A DNA stretch of 64,000 nt, taken from contig NZ_CP027806.1 in assembly GCF_003353065.1 (NCBI RefSeq), positions 1,025,001 through 1,089,000 on the forward strand, written 5' to 3'. Below the pieces are notes generated by a model. The model was not told the DNA's origin and ran no database searches. It saw only the letters and a list, made by a program, of their open reading frames with translations. Below, in pieces: positions 38,600-45,821 of the stretch. How positions within the stretch are numbered: the stretch's first letter is position 1; every line of letters starts with the position of its first letter. The position numbers were made by a program, and so were the translations under genes. The stretch is from Cyclonatronum proteinivorum (GTDB taxonomy: Bacteria; Bacteroidota; Rhodothermia; Balneolales; Cyclonatronaceae).

Positions 38600-39024
38600 G
38601 CAGGGTTATTGTCGGTAATTTCCGCAAATACCCGGTTCAGGGCTAGTTCCCCCTCATCCCCCCTCAGCTCACATTCCCAAACGACAATCACTTTCCAGCC
38701 TGAAGCCCGGAGTTTAGCGTATGCGGCGGCGTCACGCTCACGGGTGCGGCTGATTTTGTTTTCCCACCATTCGGTGCGCGTTTTGGGCATCACAAATTTG
38801 GGGCAGCCCTGATGACCGTGCCAAAAGCAACCGTTAACAAATACAGCGGTCCGGTATTTACGGAAAGATAAATCCGGCTTACCGGGCAGTTTTTTACTGT
38901 GCAGCCGGTACCGGAGTCCGCGCCGGTGCAGTCCCGAACGCAGCCGCATCTCCGGCTTCGTATCCTTCGACCGGATGCGGCTCATGTTAAAACTACGGGT
39001 TTCGGGAGTGTGGACGTCGGCCAT
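38596..39024 (-). CDS. vsr: Very short patch repair endonuclease Vsr
   Basis: Nicks DNA at T:G mismatches that arise when 5-methylcytosine deaminates. 142 aa from the ATG at 39024: RSFNMSRIRSKDTKPEMRLR, LPGKPDLSFRKYRTAVFVNG (catalytic Asp), CFWHGHQGC (His and zinc-site residues) and VVWECEL. The open frame extends upstream to 39261, but that part is antisense to an echA fragment and is not coding. Presence beside a C5 methyltransferase fits its role. Overlaps the DUF2357 gene by 4 bases. Confidence 0.92.
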   Translation of the reverse strand: MADVHTPETRSFNMSRIRSKDTKPEMRLRSGLHRRGLRYRLHSKKLPGKPDLSFRKYRTAVFVNGCFWHGHQGCPKFVMPKTRTEWWENKISRTRERDAAAYAKLRASGWKVIVVWECELRGDEGELALNRVFAEITDNNPA

Positions 39025-39061
39025 GAAAAGTGAAAGTTTGAAATGATGGAAGCCTCCCCCC

Positions 39062-39172
39062 CTAATCCATCCACCCCGGTTTGCGCTTTTCCAGAAATGC
39101 CTGGAAGCCTTCGAAGCCCCAGGGCCCGTCGAAGATCCGGCGCTGATAGCCGGCTTCGCGGGTGAGGGCGTC
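39062..39172 (-). pseudogene. Orphan 3' end of the enoyl-CoA hydratase gene (left direct repeat)
   Basis: 111 bp identical at 107 positions to 47922-48032, the last 36 codons and stop of the intact enoyl-CoA hydratase gene, in the same orientation. A C run precedes both copies. The match ends abruptly at 39172, where the DUF2357 remnant begins. It looks like the displaced gene end left by an insertion. Confidence 0.9.
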
Positions 39173-39355
39173 CCGGATCTGCTGAAAATGCACTTCTGCA
39201 AGGATGCCATCCGGCGCACATATAGTAAGAATGTGCTTGATTCCGGGGACTTCGCCGCCAAGCGGCAGCACTGTCATGAAAGCAATCCCAAACTTGTCGC
39301 TTTTCCGGTGAAGCCCTCTCGCAAAGGGAAAATTTCGGCCGGCGAACAAGCTTAG
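39173..39355 (+). pseudogene. C-terminal remnant of a second DUF2357/DUF524 nuclease gene
   Basis: 60 codons beginning right at the repeat junction and ending in TAG at 39353. They align without gaps to codons of the intact nuclease gene around 37825-37970: DLLKMHFCKDAIRR versus DLLKMHAYKDAIRR, and AFPVKPSR in both. The rest of the gene is missing. The first ~45 bases are almost identical and the remainder diverged, so it is a fragment of a homologue rather than a fresh copy. Confidence 0.8.
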
Positions 39356-39455
39356 GTAATTTTTTCTCCCTGACTTCTCTGAATATTTGGTTCAGGGTTA
39401 CTTTCACATTATTATTCCTCATCCGTTCACATTCCCAAACGAGAATTACCTTTTT
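39353..39455 (-). pseudogene. C-terminal remnant of a second vsr gene
   Basis: Read leftward it gives KVILVWECERMRNNN...NQIFREV, matching the end of the intact Vsr (KVIVVWECELRGDEG...NRVFAEI). The N-terminal part is gone, the upstream frame is broken, and the reading frame runs on past the normal stop. It is convergent with the DUF2357 remnant exactly as in the intact pair. Confidence 0.7.
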
Positions 39456-39472
39456 TCAGGGCCTTCAAATAC

Positions 39473-39586
39473 CTAATCACACCCATCCGTAAAAAGCAAT
39501 ATAATAAAGACCAATATTCCGATGGGTGTTAAAAAAAACTTGATCAATCCTTCAAAAAATTCTGTGATTATATCAAACAGGCTCAT
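39473..39586 (-). CDS. 37-aa single-membrane-segment peptide
   Basis: Short gene not previously called. MSLFDIITEFFEGLIKFF, then TPIGILVFIILLF and TDGCD: an amphipathic N-terminal stretch followed by one membrane-spanning segment. A good Shine-Dalgarno (CGGAG, 8 bases before the ATG) precedes it, unusual here. It begins 54 bases after the stop of the AAA+ gene on the same strand, so it is the last gene of that operon. Size and make-up recall small membrane toxins or effectors (inference). A perfect 9-bp inverted repeat (39479-39487 with 39521-39529) lies within it. Confidence 0.55.
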   Translation of the reverse strand: MSLFDIITEFFEGLIKFFLTPIGILVFIILLFTDGCD

Positions 39587-39640
39587 TTTTATCTCCGTTT
39601 AGTATTTATCATTTTAGTTATTTCAGGTGTTTCCAATACT

Positions 39641-40633
39641 TCAAAATCCGATCTCGCCGCTGCGGGCAAACTGCCGGCTGATCATTTCCTGCCTGATTTT
39701 GATTTTCCGGTAAGATTCACTCAAACTCAGGTCTTCCATATAGGATTTGAGGAAGACTTCCTGCAGGTAGGCGAGGGTTAGTTTTCCGCTGACATCTTTC
39801 AGGAAGCCAGAGTTAAGTTCTTTTTCCGGAAAGTCCTGTTCCATTACATGCTCGAACCACTTTATGATGAATTCCGACTGAAAATCTTCCTTATACACCG
39901 GGATGATTTCATCAATCCGGGAAGGCCGGTCTATCAGATTGTAGGGGATGCGATCCGGGTGATTCGTGGTGATCATGAACAGCACATTTTCCTTCAGCTT
40001 GGGTGAATCCAGCAGGTTCAAAACTTCAGCCAGCGACTTGTCTTTTATCAGTTCATAAAGCTCTTCAATGATGATGATCTTCATCCGGTCGCTCAGAAAA
40101 GATGCAAGCGTATCCACGCCCTTCAAAAGTTCTTCGAAGCTGTTCCGGGAGTGTACCCTGATCACAACGGCTTCCTGCTCTTTAATGGCCCGCTCGGCCA
40201 TTTGGGCAATGAATCTGCTTTTGCCGGTTCCAGGATCTCCGCATAGCAGAAAAGACCTTTTATAATCGAGTTTTTTCTCGTTGTAGAATGCCTTTGAGGC
40301 CAGAAATTTATCAACCGATTTTCTCAGGTAAGCAAACGGCTTTACGTACGCTTCCACTTCGAAGTAGTTTTGGGAAATGTACTGCGTCTGCGCTTCTGTG
40401 CTGTTTCCGAAGGCGGTTCGGTTGAGGCAAAATTTCCGCGCCTCAGTATCAAAAGCGGGCTCATAAAACCCGGGTGGCAAATAGCGCACAAGTTCGTGAT
40501 AGTCAAATCCATAGCCGCGGGCTGTTTTTACGATGCCCATCTGTTCGTTTATTCCGGGGTTTTGCATGCGTTCAAAGTAAGCGTTTTTGTTTCGGACCTC
40601 GCGGGCCCACCTCTGTTTCCAGTCTGCTTGCAT
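39641..40633 (-). CDS. AAA+ ATPase A (island operon)
   Basis: 330 aa. N-terminal ~100 residues are unrecognised (with a PPGFYEP segment), followed by an AAA+ core: Walker A CGDPGTGKSRF (132-140), Walker B IIIIEELYEL with Glu-Glu (E190, E191) in place of the usual Asp-Glu, sensor 1 TTNHPDR (~224) and an arginine-finger-like IDRPSRIDEI. A paralogue of the AAA+ protein at 41707-42906. Fifty-five bases after the ADP-ribosylglycohydrolase gene on the same strand. Function unknown; probably a remodelling or switch ATPase. Confidence 0.85.
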   Translation of the reverse strand: MQADWKQRWAREVRNKNAYFERMQNPGINEQMGIVKTARGYGFDYHELVRYLPPGFYEPAFDTEARKFCLNRTAFGNSTEAQTQYISQNYFEVEAYVKPFAYLRKSVDKFLASKAFYNEKKLDYKRSFLLCGDPGTGKSRFIAQMAERAIKEQEAVVIRVHSRNSFEELLKGVDTLASFLSDRMKIIIIEELYELIKDKSLAEVLNLLDSPKLKENVLFMITTNHPDRIPYNLIDRPSRIDEIIPVYKEDFQSEFIIKWFEHVMEQDFPEKELNSGFLKDVSGKLTLAYLQEVFLKSYMEDLSLSESYRKIKIRQEMISRQFARSGEIGF

Positions 40634-40688
40634 TGATTATTTCCTCCGTTTTCTGTTGCAGGTTGATAGGAGGCCCGCTCTCACAGGC

Positions 40689-41633
40689 TTACTCAGGTCT
40701 TTCCGAGCCACCCTGTACAAGGCCGGTTGCAATGCTATCAAGGGTTTGCGGAAGGGCAAGTTTTGCGAGCCAGGAGCCCGGAATGGCGCTCTTGCCGTAG
40801 AAAGCGCCGGCAAGCTGACCGCATACAGCCGCGGTTGTGTCGGCATCATCGCCCAGATTGGCTGCCATCAGCACGGCATCTTTGAAGGAATCCGTGGTAA
40901 ACAGACACCAAAGGGCAGCTTCGAGGGAATCGACGACATACCCGCTGCCTTTAATTTCTGCCCTGCTTTTCTGCGTGAATCCTCCCTGCTGCAAGTCGGT
41001 GAGTCGTCCTGTTGATCTGAGGCTGATTTTGCCGAGCGTAACGAGCATCTTTTCCCTGCTGCTGCCGGAAGCAAGGTGCCACAAGGCGGATGCCATCAGT
41101 TCACAGCCATCGAGGCACTCGGGTGCGCCGTGTGTCGTGCGGGAGCTTTCGGCAGCGTATCTGCGACAGACTTCCTCCCCCTGCCCGTGGAAGTACATCA
41201 CAACCGGTGCAAGCCGCATGATGCTGCCGTTTCCGGCACTGTACGGATCGGTTGAACCAGCATAAGGCTCGTTAAGCGCCTCAAATTTCTGCAGGCTCCG
41301 GAGGGTGGTGATGCCGATATCGAAACAGCGCCCGGTACTGCTGAGGTGACCTTCACTATGCCAGCGCAGATAGCGCCTCATTTGGTCAGCCGGGTCAAAG
41401 CCCTTACATGCAATCAGGCTTTCCCCCAGGCATAGCGCCATCGAGGTATCGTCGGTCCATGCACCGGGCGGAAGCCCGAAAGGGCCGCCCCCAACAATAT
41501 CGGTTAGCGGGGGATTGCTGTCCCGCGCGGTAAATTCAAGGGTTGTTCCCAGCGCATCTCCGGCAGCAAGGCCAAAGAGCATTCCGGTGAGTTTGTCGTG
41601 AAATGGTGTGGTGTTTTGAGAGCGGGTATTCAT
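40689..41633 (-). CDS. ADP-ribosylglycohydrolase (DraG/ARH family)
   Basis: Predicted to remove ADP-ribose from proteins or nucleic acids, or to cleave related ADP-ribose compounds. 314 aa from the ATG at 41633; upstream residues of the open frame overlap the neighbouring gene and are not used. All dinuclear metal-site motifs are present: FGLAAGDALG (~20), GAWTDDTSMAL (T/D/D at 59-62), GNGSIMRLAP and GDDADTTAAVCGQLAGA (261-). So it should be active. It lies between two paralogous AAA+ genes with gaps of 73 and 55 bases. Confidence 0.92.
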   Translation of the reverse strand: MNTRSQNTTPFHDKLTGMLFGLAAGDALGTTLEFTARDSNPPLTDIVGGGPFGLPPGAWTDDTSMALCLGESLIACKGFDPADQMRRYLRWHSEGHLSSTGRCFDIGITTLRSLQKFEALNEPYAGSTDPYSAGNGSIMRLAPVVMYFHGQGEEVCRRYAAESSRTTHGAPECLDGCELMASALWHLASGSSREKMLVTLGKISLRSTGRLTDLQQGGFTQKSRAEIKGSGYVVDSLEAALWCLFTTDSFKDAVLMAANLGDDADTTAAVCGQLAGAFYGKSAIPGSWLAKLALPQTLDSIATGLVQGGSERPE

Positions 41634-41706
41634 GATGGTTTTCTGGTTTTGATGCAGGTTAGTGTTGAAACTTGTGGTGCCGGAGAGATGCGTTTGGTAC
41701 TGGGGT

Positions 41707-42906
41707 TCAGCCGAAGCCGAGTTCACGCTTTTCTGCAAAGTTGTTTTTCACGAGCTTGATGCGGTGTTCGAGGTACCCGTAGGCTTCATGCGGCTGTATT
41801 CCTTTCATCCGGGAGAGCAGGAAGAGCTCTTTGAGGTAGGCGGGGGTCATTTTAGCCGAATACCACGCGTGATGCTTTTCGCTTTCCGGCAATTCCTGAC
41901 CGGTTACGTGTTTATACCAGGCTTCCTGAAAGCCCGGGAGGTTTTCGCGGCCAGCTTCTTCGAGTACATCGATGCGGCTTGGCCGGTCGGTAAGGTTCTT
42001 GGGCACCCGATCGGGGTTGTTGGTTGTCATCAGGTAAATGACGTTGTTTCGAAGAATGGCATTGTCGAGGAAATTGAGCAGGCTACTGTTGCCACGATAG
42101 GAGCTCATTTCTGCCAGCTCCTCAATAATGAAGATTTTCAGGCGGTCGGCCAGATGCGTTTCAAGGAGAACCAGTCCTTTATCGACAACCAGTTCCAACT
42201 GAAAACGGGAGTCAATGCGAATTACAACTGCTTTATGCATCTGAATAAGCTGCTTGCAGAGGTTATCTATGAATCTGGACTTTCCTGTGCCCGGTTCTCC
42301 GAACAGCAGTACGGACCTGCGGTAGCCGAGCCTGTTCTCGACAAATATGCGGCGGTTTTGGAGAAATTCGCTGATGGCTTCAGATACCCGTTTCAGGCCG
42401 GGATTGTATTTTTCGAGCGGGAAATACCCCTCGCTGAGGTAATCACCCCTTTCAAGCCGGTTCAGACTGCTCAGCGCAGTTGCGGTCACCGAATGTTTGT
42501 CGCTCATTCTGCTATGAACCGGGTTAGCAGGCGTACGACTACTTTGCTGCGTTATGCGCTCCATCTCTTCCATAAAAGCAAGATCCTCGAGCTCAATTTG
42601 CTCGATAAATGAGTCGAACTCTGCATTTCCCGCTGCCTGAGCGTCCTGTTCGGCCTCATCCCTAATGCGGTTGTTCCGGTGCATTTCAAGCAAGGCCTGC
42701 CGCCTGAACGGATCTATGCGTGTGAGGACAAAGTTGCCTTCATCGGACCGGTCGGGCAGGTAAAGGCCTGCCGGAAACTCACTGTAAGCCAGCTCTTTGG
42801 GGAAGGCAATATGTGAGCCGTAGTCGATATAGTAGCGTGCAATGTGCTGCGGCATGCGGTCAATTGTATTGGGCACAGAAGGATTGGAAATAGTATTTGC
42901 TGACAT
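41707..42906 (-). CDS. AAA+ ATPase B (island operon)
   Basis: 399 aa from the ATG at 42906 (the frame is open to 42987). The first ~170 residues are unrecognised; PAGLYLPDR there parallels PPGFYEP in the sister protein. AAA+ core: Walker A FGEPGTGKSRF near residue 210, Walker B KIFIIEELAEM again with Glu-Glu, sensor TTNNPDR and LTDRPSRIDVL. C-terminus TPAYLKELFLLSRMKG matches LAYLQEVFLKSYMED of the sister. First gene of the compact operon with the ADP-ribosylglycohydrolase and AAA+ A. Confidence 0.85.
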   Translation of the reverse strand: MSANTISNPSVPNTIDRMPQHIARYYIDYGSHIAFPKELAYSEFPAGLYLPDRSDEGNFVLTRIDPFRRQALLEMHRNNRIRDEAEQDAQAAGNAEFDSFIEQIELEDLAFMEEMERITQQSSRTPANPVHSRMSDKHSVTATALSSLNRLERGDYLSEGYFPLEKYNPGLKRVSEAISEFLQNRRIFVENRLGYRRSVLLFGEPGTGKSRFIDNLCKQLIQMHKAVVIRIDSRFQLELVVDKGLVLLETHLADRLKIFIIEELAEMSSYRGNSSLLNFLDNAILRNNVIYLMTTNNPDRVPKNLTDRPSRIDVLEEAGRENLPGFQEAWYKHVTGQELPESEKHHAWYSAKMTPAYLKELFLLSRMKGIQPHEAYGYLEHRIKLVKNNFAEKRELGFG

Positions 42907-43355
42907 AGTTCTCCGGATTAAGAATGAAAGGGTGAGGTGAAATGCAGGTCTGAAAAGCTCTGCTCGTTGTCCGGATAAGTTCAGCACCTTATTTTACTCT
43001 GTTGGTAATTGTCTTGCGCTACTATGCTTGTTTGCAGAAGTGGCGTAAGATTAAACTGAAGATGTCTTAGGCCTGCTTATCCATTTCGCTCACAGAAGGT
43101 AGAACCAGAAGATTCCTGAAACGGTAATTATTTGGCAGTCGTCTAAAGCCCTTTTGTATGCAGCATCTTATACCCCTCAAAATTAAAGCGGGGGACTTAG
43201 GGCTTCGCGTACTCCACCCGCTGCTACTGCCCCCCCCCGATTTTCATACCCCGCGTACGGGAAAAAGTAATTTCGCGCAGGAATAGAATAAGCTGGCGGT
43301 TGGCCGATGTTTATCCGGCCAGCGACAGCATCAATCCTTTAAAACAAGCCGTCCG
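42907..43355. other. Gap upstream of the AAA+ operon
   Basis: 449 bp between two leftward genes. It should hold the promoter of the AAA+ operon. A hairpin TGGCCG/CGGCCA near 43300-43320 lacks a T tract. A nine-C run lies at about 43229-43237. Short frames here have no support. Confidence 0.35.
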
Positions 43356-44672
43356 TTATTTTCCTCTAATCCATGAGCGCAGCAATGCGGATGTCTTCTC
43401 ATCTTTCGGATATTCTGCAACTGTGGGATCAGCGCCACATGCAGTTGCTGCTTTTTGAATATGATCAGAAACCTGCTGACCACTAACAACCCCCCGCCTT
43501 ACGAGCCATGTTCCGATAGTAGTGGTGAGTTTTTCAGTGCTGCCTGTCTCTGTGAGCAGTAATGGCCCTGAACCTTCTTTGTGCTTTCGGTCAATCTCAT
43601 CAAGAAGGGCTTGCAAGCCAGGTTCATCTAATGGAGTTTGTTCCGTATTAATTTCCTGGACCCTCGGCGGAGCCATAGCGGGACTCTCTTTTTCAGCTGA
43701 GCAGTCGCGGGCGGCGAAAAGTCCTGGTACAAGCCAGAAAGCCCCCCGTACTGGTACTGGTATTCCTCCGAATTCATCTTTATGTAAATAAATTGCAGCC
43801 CCAAGCCCTGCTGTATAGCTGCGGTCCTGCCGGCCAAGATAAGATAACCTAACCGGCAGCGGCAGGAAATCAGGAAAGTGCCGTGGCGGCAGGTCTGCAA
43901 CCACAAAACGTGCCTTCTTTAAAAGCTTTGGCCGGAGAAACTCCTGCCCATTGGGCATTCCAATTAAGAAAAAGCCGGAAATCGTTGAATTTATAATATG
44001 TGTCTGCCGCGGTGAACCGGCTTCAAACCATGCTGCAAGATCATTAAAATCACAATTAACATAAATCGCCTTCGCGTAGCCTGCCATGCCCTGCTGTTCA
44101 ACCTTTAGCACCATTTTCACAACATCCGTTTCTTTCCCTGCAAGAAGCTGCTGTTTCTCCCTGAGCACCTCCATCACGATCACACGGTCAAATCCGGACT
44201 CAATCCAGCCTTGCTTGTAAGCGGGCTCGCTGCAATAAATCCCGGTATTTTTATCATAGAGCACATAACCCGGCTTCAGTTTATAAAAAAAAGCAGCTAC
44301 CTGTTCACTATTGTCACACATCAGCAATTCTGACCTCGTCCAGTAAGTATAGAGGCTTTGGAGGAGCGCAGGCGCTTCTTTGGCCAAAGTGAGTTCAGAT
44401 AATAAGGGGGAAAAATCAGTTCCGCTTCCCGGATAAACAATATAGTTGTCTGTGGTTGGTAGTTGCAGCATGGAGCTTTGAAGGTGTGCGGTATGTGTGT
44501 CCAAATTTTGTTGAATTTTAAATATACGTGTTTTATGCGTGCCATAGCGACAGTTATCAGGGGAGGGGCGAGCTCCGGTCGTATTGGGTTCACCATTGAC
44601 CGCATCGGTGCTTTGGCTGAGTAGCGGTGTTGTGGGTTTTAGGATTTTCAGACGGTCTTTTTCTTTTTCCAT
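43356..44672 (-). CDS. Orphan 439-aa protein upstream of the AAA+ operon
   Basis: No family recognised. The ATG at 44672 (MEKEKDRLKILKPTTPLL) gives 438 residues; the frame is open to 44756 with a hydrophobic stretch there that is less likely coding. Visible parts: a low-complexity N-terminus; a central domain opening with NYIVYPGSGTDFSPLL, which looks like a nucleotide- or SAM-type glycine loop (inference); a Pro/Glu-rich linker; and a C-terminal helical domain (LDEIDRKHKEG, TWLVRRGVVSGQQV). Divergent from the next gene across a region with two palindromes. Confidence 0.6.
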   Translation of the reverse strand: MEKEKDRLKILKPTTPLLSQSTDAVNGEPNTTGARPSPDNCRYGTHKTRIFKIQQNLDTHTAHLQSSMLQLPTTDNYIVYPGSGTDFSPLLSELTLAKEAPALLQSLYTYWTRSELLMCDNSEQVAAFFYKLKPGYVLYDKNTGIYCSEPAYKQGWIESGFDRVIVMEVLREKQQLLAGKETDVVKMVLKVEQQGMAGYAKAIYVNCDFNDLAAWFEAGSPRQTHIINSTISGFFLIGMPNGQEFLRPKLLKKARFVVADLPPRHFPDFLPLPVRLSYLGRQDRSYTAGLGAAIYLHKDEFGGIPVPVRGAFWLVPGLFAARDCSAEKESPAMAPPRVQEINTEQTPLDEPGLQALLDEIDRKHKEGSGPLLLTETGSTEKLTTTIGTWLVRRGVVSGQQVSDHIQKAATACGADPTVAEYPKDEKTSALLRSWIRGK

Positions 44673-44847
44673 ATTTCCGGTAGTAAGATTTATTAAAACG
44701 AACAGTATCAACAAAGCCCTGCAGGGCGTACCTGCGGGCACTGCAGCTTGTTGCATGAGCTGAGCTAATCTACATCAGTGAAAATCCGCTTTGCGACAAG
44801 ATGGGGCAGACCAGAAAAAAGTGCGCTTTTCACGATATAAACGCATG

Positions 44848-44864
44848 TTTACTAATTTGGTAAA
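44848..44864. promoter_or_regulatory. Operator-like palindrome 1
   Basis: TTTACTAATTTGGTAAA is a 17-bp palindrome with one mismatched pair. Its half site GGTAAA recurs inverted (TTTACC) in the second site 74 bases away. A WYL-type regulator is encoded 1 kb away and is a natural candidate to bind it (inference). Confidence 0.4.
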
Positions 44865-44921
44865 TAAATAAAATGCCTTTTTGGGTATTTGGAAGGGTCT
44901 TTGGTTGGAATTGATTTTATA

Positions 44922-44940
44922 TTTACCAAAATAGTTTGTA
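44922..44940. promoter_or_regulatory. Operator-like palindrome 2 overlapping the rightward promoter
   Basis: TTTACCAAAATAGTTTGTA contains an imperfect dyad (TAC...GTA, AAA...TTT) and shares TTTACCAAA with the inverse of site 1. It ends inside the candidate -7 element at 44939-44946, the usual place for a repressor site. Confidence 0.35.
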
Positions 44941-45102
44941 TATTTGTTTGGTTTGAATGAGCAGCTGAAAGAAACAGTTTTATTTTGCTGTTTTGCTCAC
45001 GTGATGGCATCCCGCCGAGATTTTTCGGTGTTTTCTGATTTGGTAATTATACCCGCCCGCCTTCCTTTTTTATTCAAAAGTTCCAAACCTCAGGCAAGTA
45101 TT

Positions 45103-45726
45103 ATGACTATTGATACATACTTCAAAACTACTTTCAACGCTGATTTTCAAAAGCTGACCTTCCGTCGTGTTGCTTTGCGCAGCCGAAACAACTCCGGTGC
45201 ACTCCAGCCTGGTCTTATCTTCGGAGGCCGTCATTGGCGCAACATGCGTCAGGACCTGAGCGCAGTACCCAAAGAAAACCGGGAGTTGTTTCTCTGGTGT
45301 CTGTTCCTGCTCAGTCTGACCGACCAAACCATCTTTGCCCATTTCGGGCACATCTACCCGCAATGGTCGCGTGTTACCAACCTGCCCAAGTTTGCCTGTT
45401 TCGGATGTTGTAACCGTATACAAAACCCGTTTCACATCCTTGAGAGACCCGTACATGATCCCGCCGGCGGCAGACTGCTCCGGCTGCCGATTGCACGTTC
45501 CCGCATACCCGAAGCCGTGAGCACCTACCTCCGTATGCTTGAAAGCTCCTCTCCTGCCCACCTTGAAAACCTTGCAATAAACGACTTCGCAAACGCAACG
45601 ATAGCCGATCCGGATTTTCATTTCGGGCATGGCATGCTTGCAAGAGCCTTTCGTGAGGAATTCGCCGTACAGCTGGGGTTTGCAAGTCGCTGCGAACCCG
45701 CTGCGGCCCCGGAAGCTGCTGCCTGA
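45103..45726 (+). CDS. Orphan 207-aa protein
   Basis: No family recognised. Starts MTIDTYFKTTFNADFQKLTF; an Arg-rich strand region, then an aromatic hydrophobic stretch (LFLWCLFLLSL) and a cysteine cluster FACFGCC near residue 100, ending in an Ala-rich tail (EPAAAPEAAA). No signal peptide. Start choice is uncertain (45004 is possible). A terminator follows, so it is probably a single-gene transcript. Confidence 0.55.
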   Translation: MTIDTYFKTTFNADFQKLTFRRVALRSRNNSGALQPGLIFGGRHWRNMRQDLSAVPKENRELFLWCLFLLSLTDQTIFAHFGHIYPQWSRVTNLPKFACFGCCNRIQNPFHILERPVHDPAGGRLLRLPIARSRIPEAVSTYLRMLESSSPAHLENLAINDFANATIADPDFHFGHGMLARAFREEFAVQLGFASRCEPAAAPEAAA

Positions 45727-45738
45727 TCCGGATCGAAG

Positions 45739-45771
45739 CAGCGGACTTTCCCCTCAGGTCCGCTGTTTCTT
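45739..45771 (+). terminator. Probable terminator after the orphan 207-aa gene
   Basis: Seven-bp perfect stem AGCGGAC/GTCCGCT (45740-45746 with 45758-45764), 11-base loop, followed by GTTTCTTT. Fourteen bases after the stop. Confidence 0.6.
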
Positions 45772-45821
45772 TATCAGCTCTCCGGTCAATTAAATCCCCT
45801 CAAACGTTAAAACCCAATACC

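Larger units (their letters stand above)
44673..45102. other. Divergent regulatory region of the island
   Basis: 430 bp between divergent orphan genes, AT-rich in its right half. It holds two related palindromes (listed separately) and TATATTTG at 44939-44946, a match to the -7 consensus for the rightward gene. The leader to the ATG at 45103 would be about 150 bases, so an upstream start at 45004 remains possible. Confidence 0.4.

Noticed and set aside
39025-39261. N-terminal extension of Vsr by ~79 residues in the open frame
   Set aside because: That part is out-of-frame reading of the duplicated hydratase end and the DUF2357 remnant; the family starts near the ATG at 39024.
43164-43292. 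Plus-strand 42-codon frame in the gap before the AAA+ operon
   Set aside because: Reads through a C run (polyproline), no ribosome-binding site or recognisable features.
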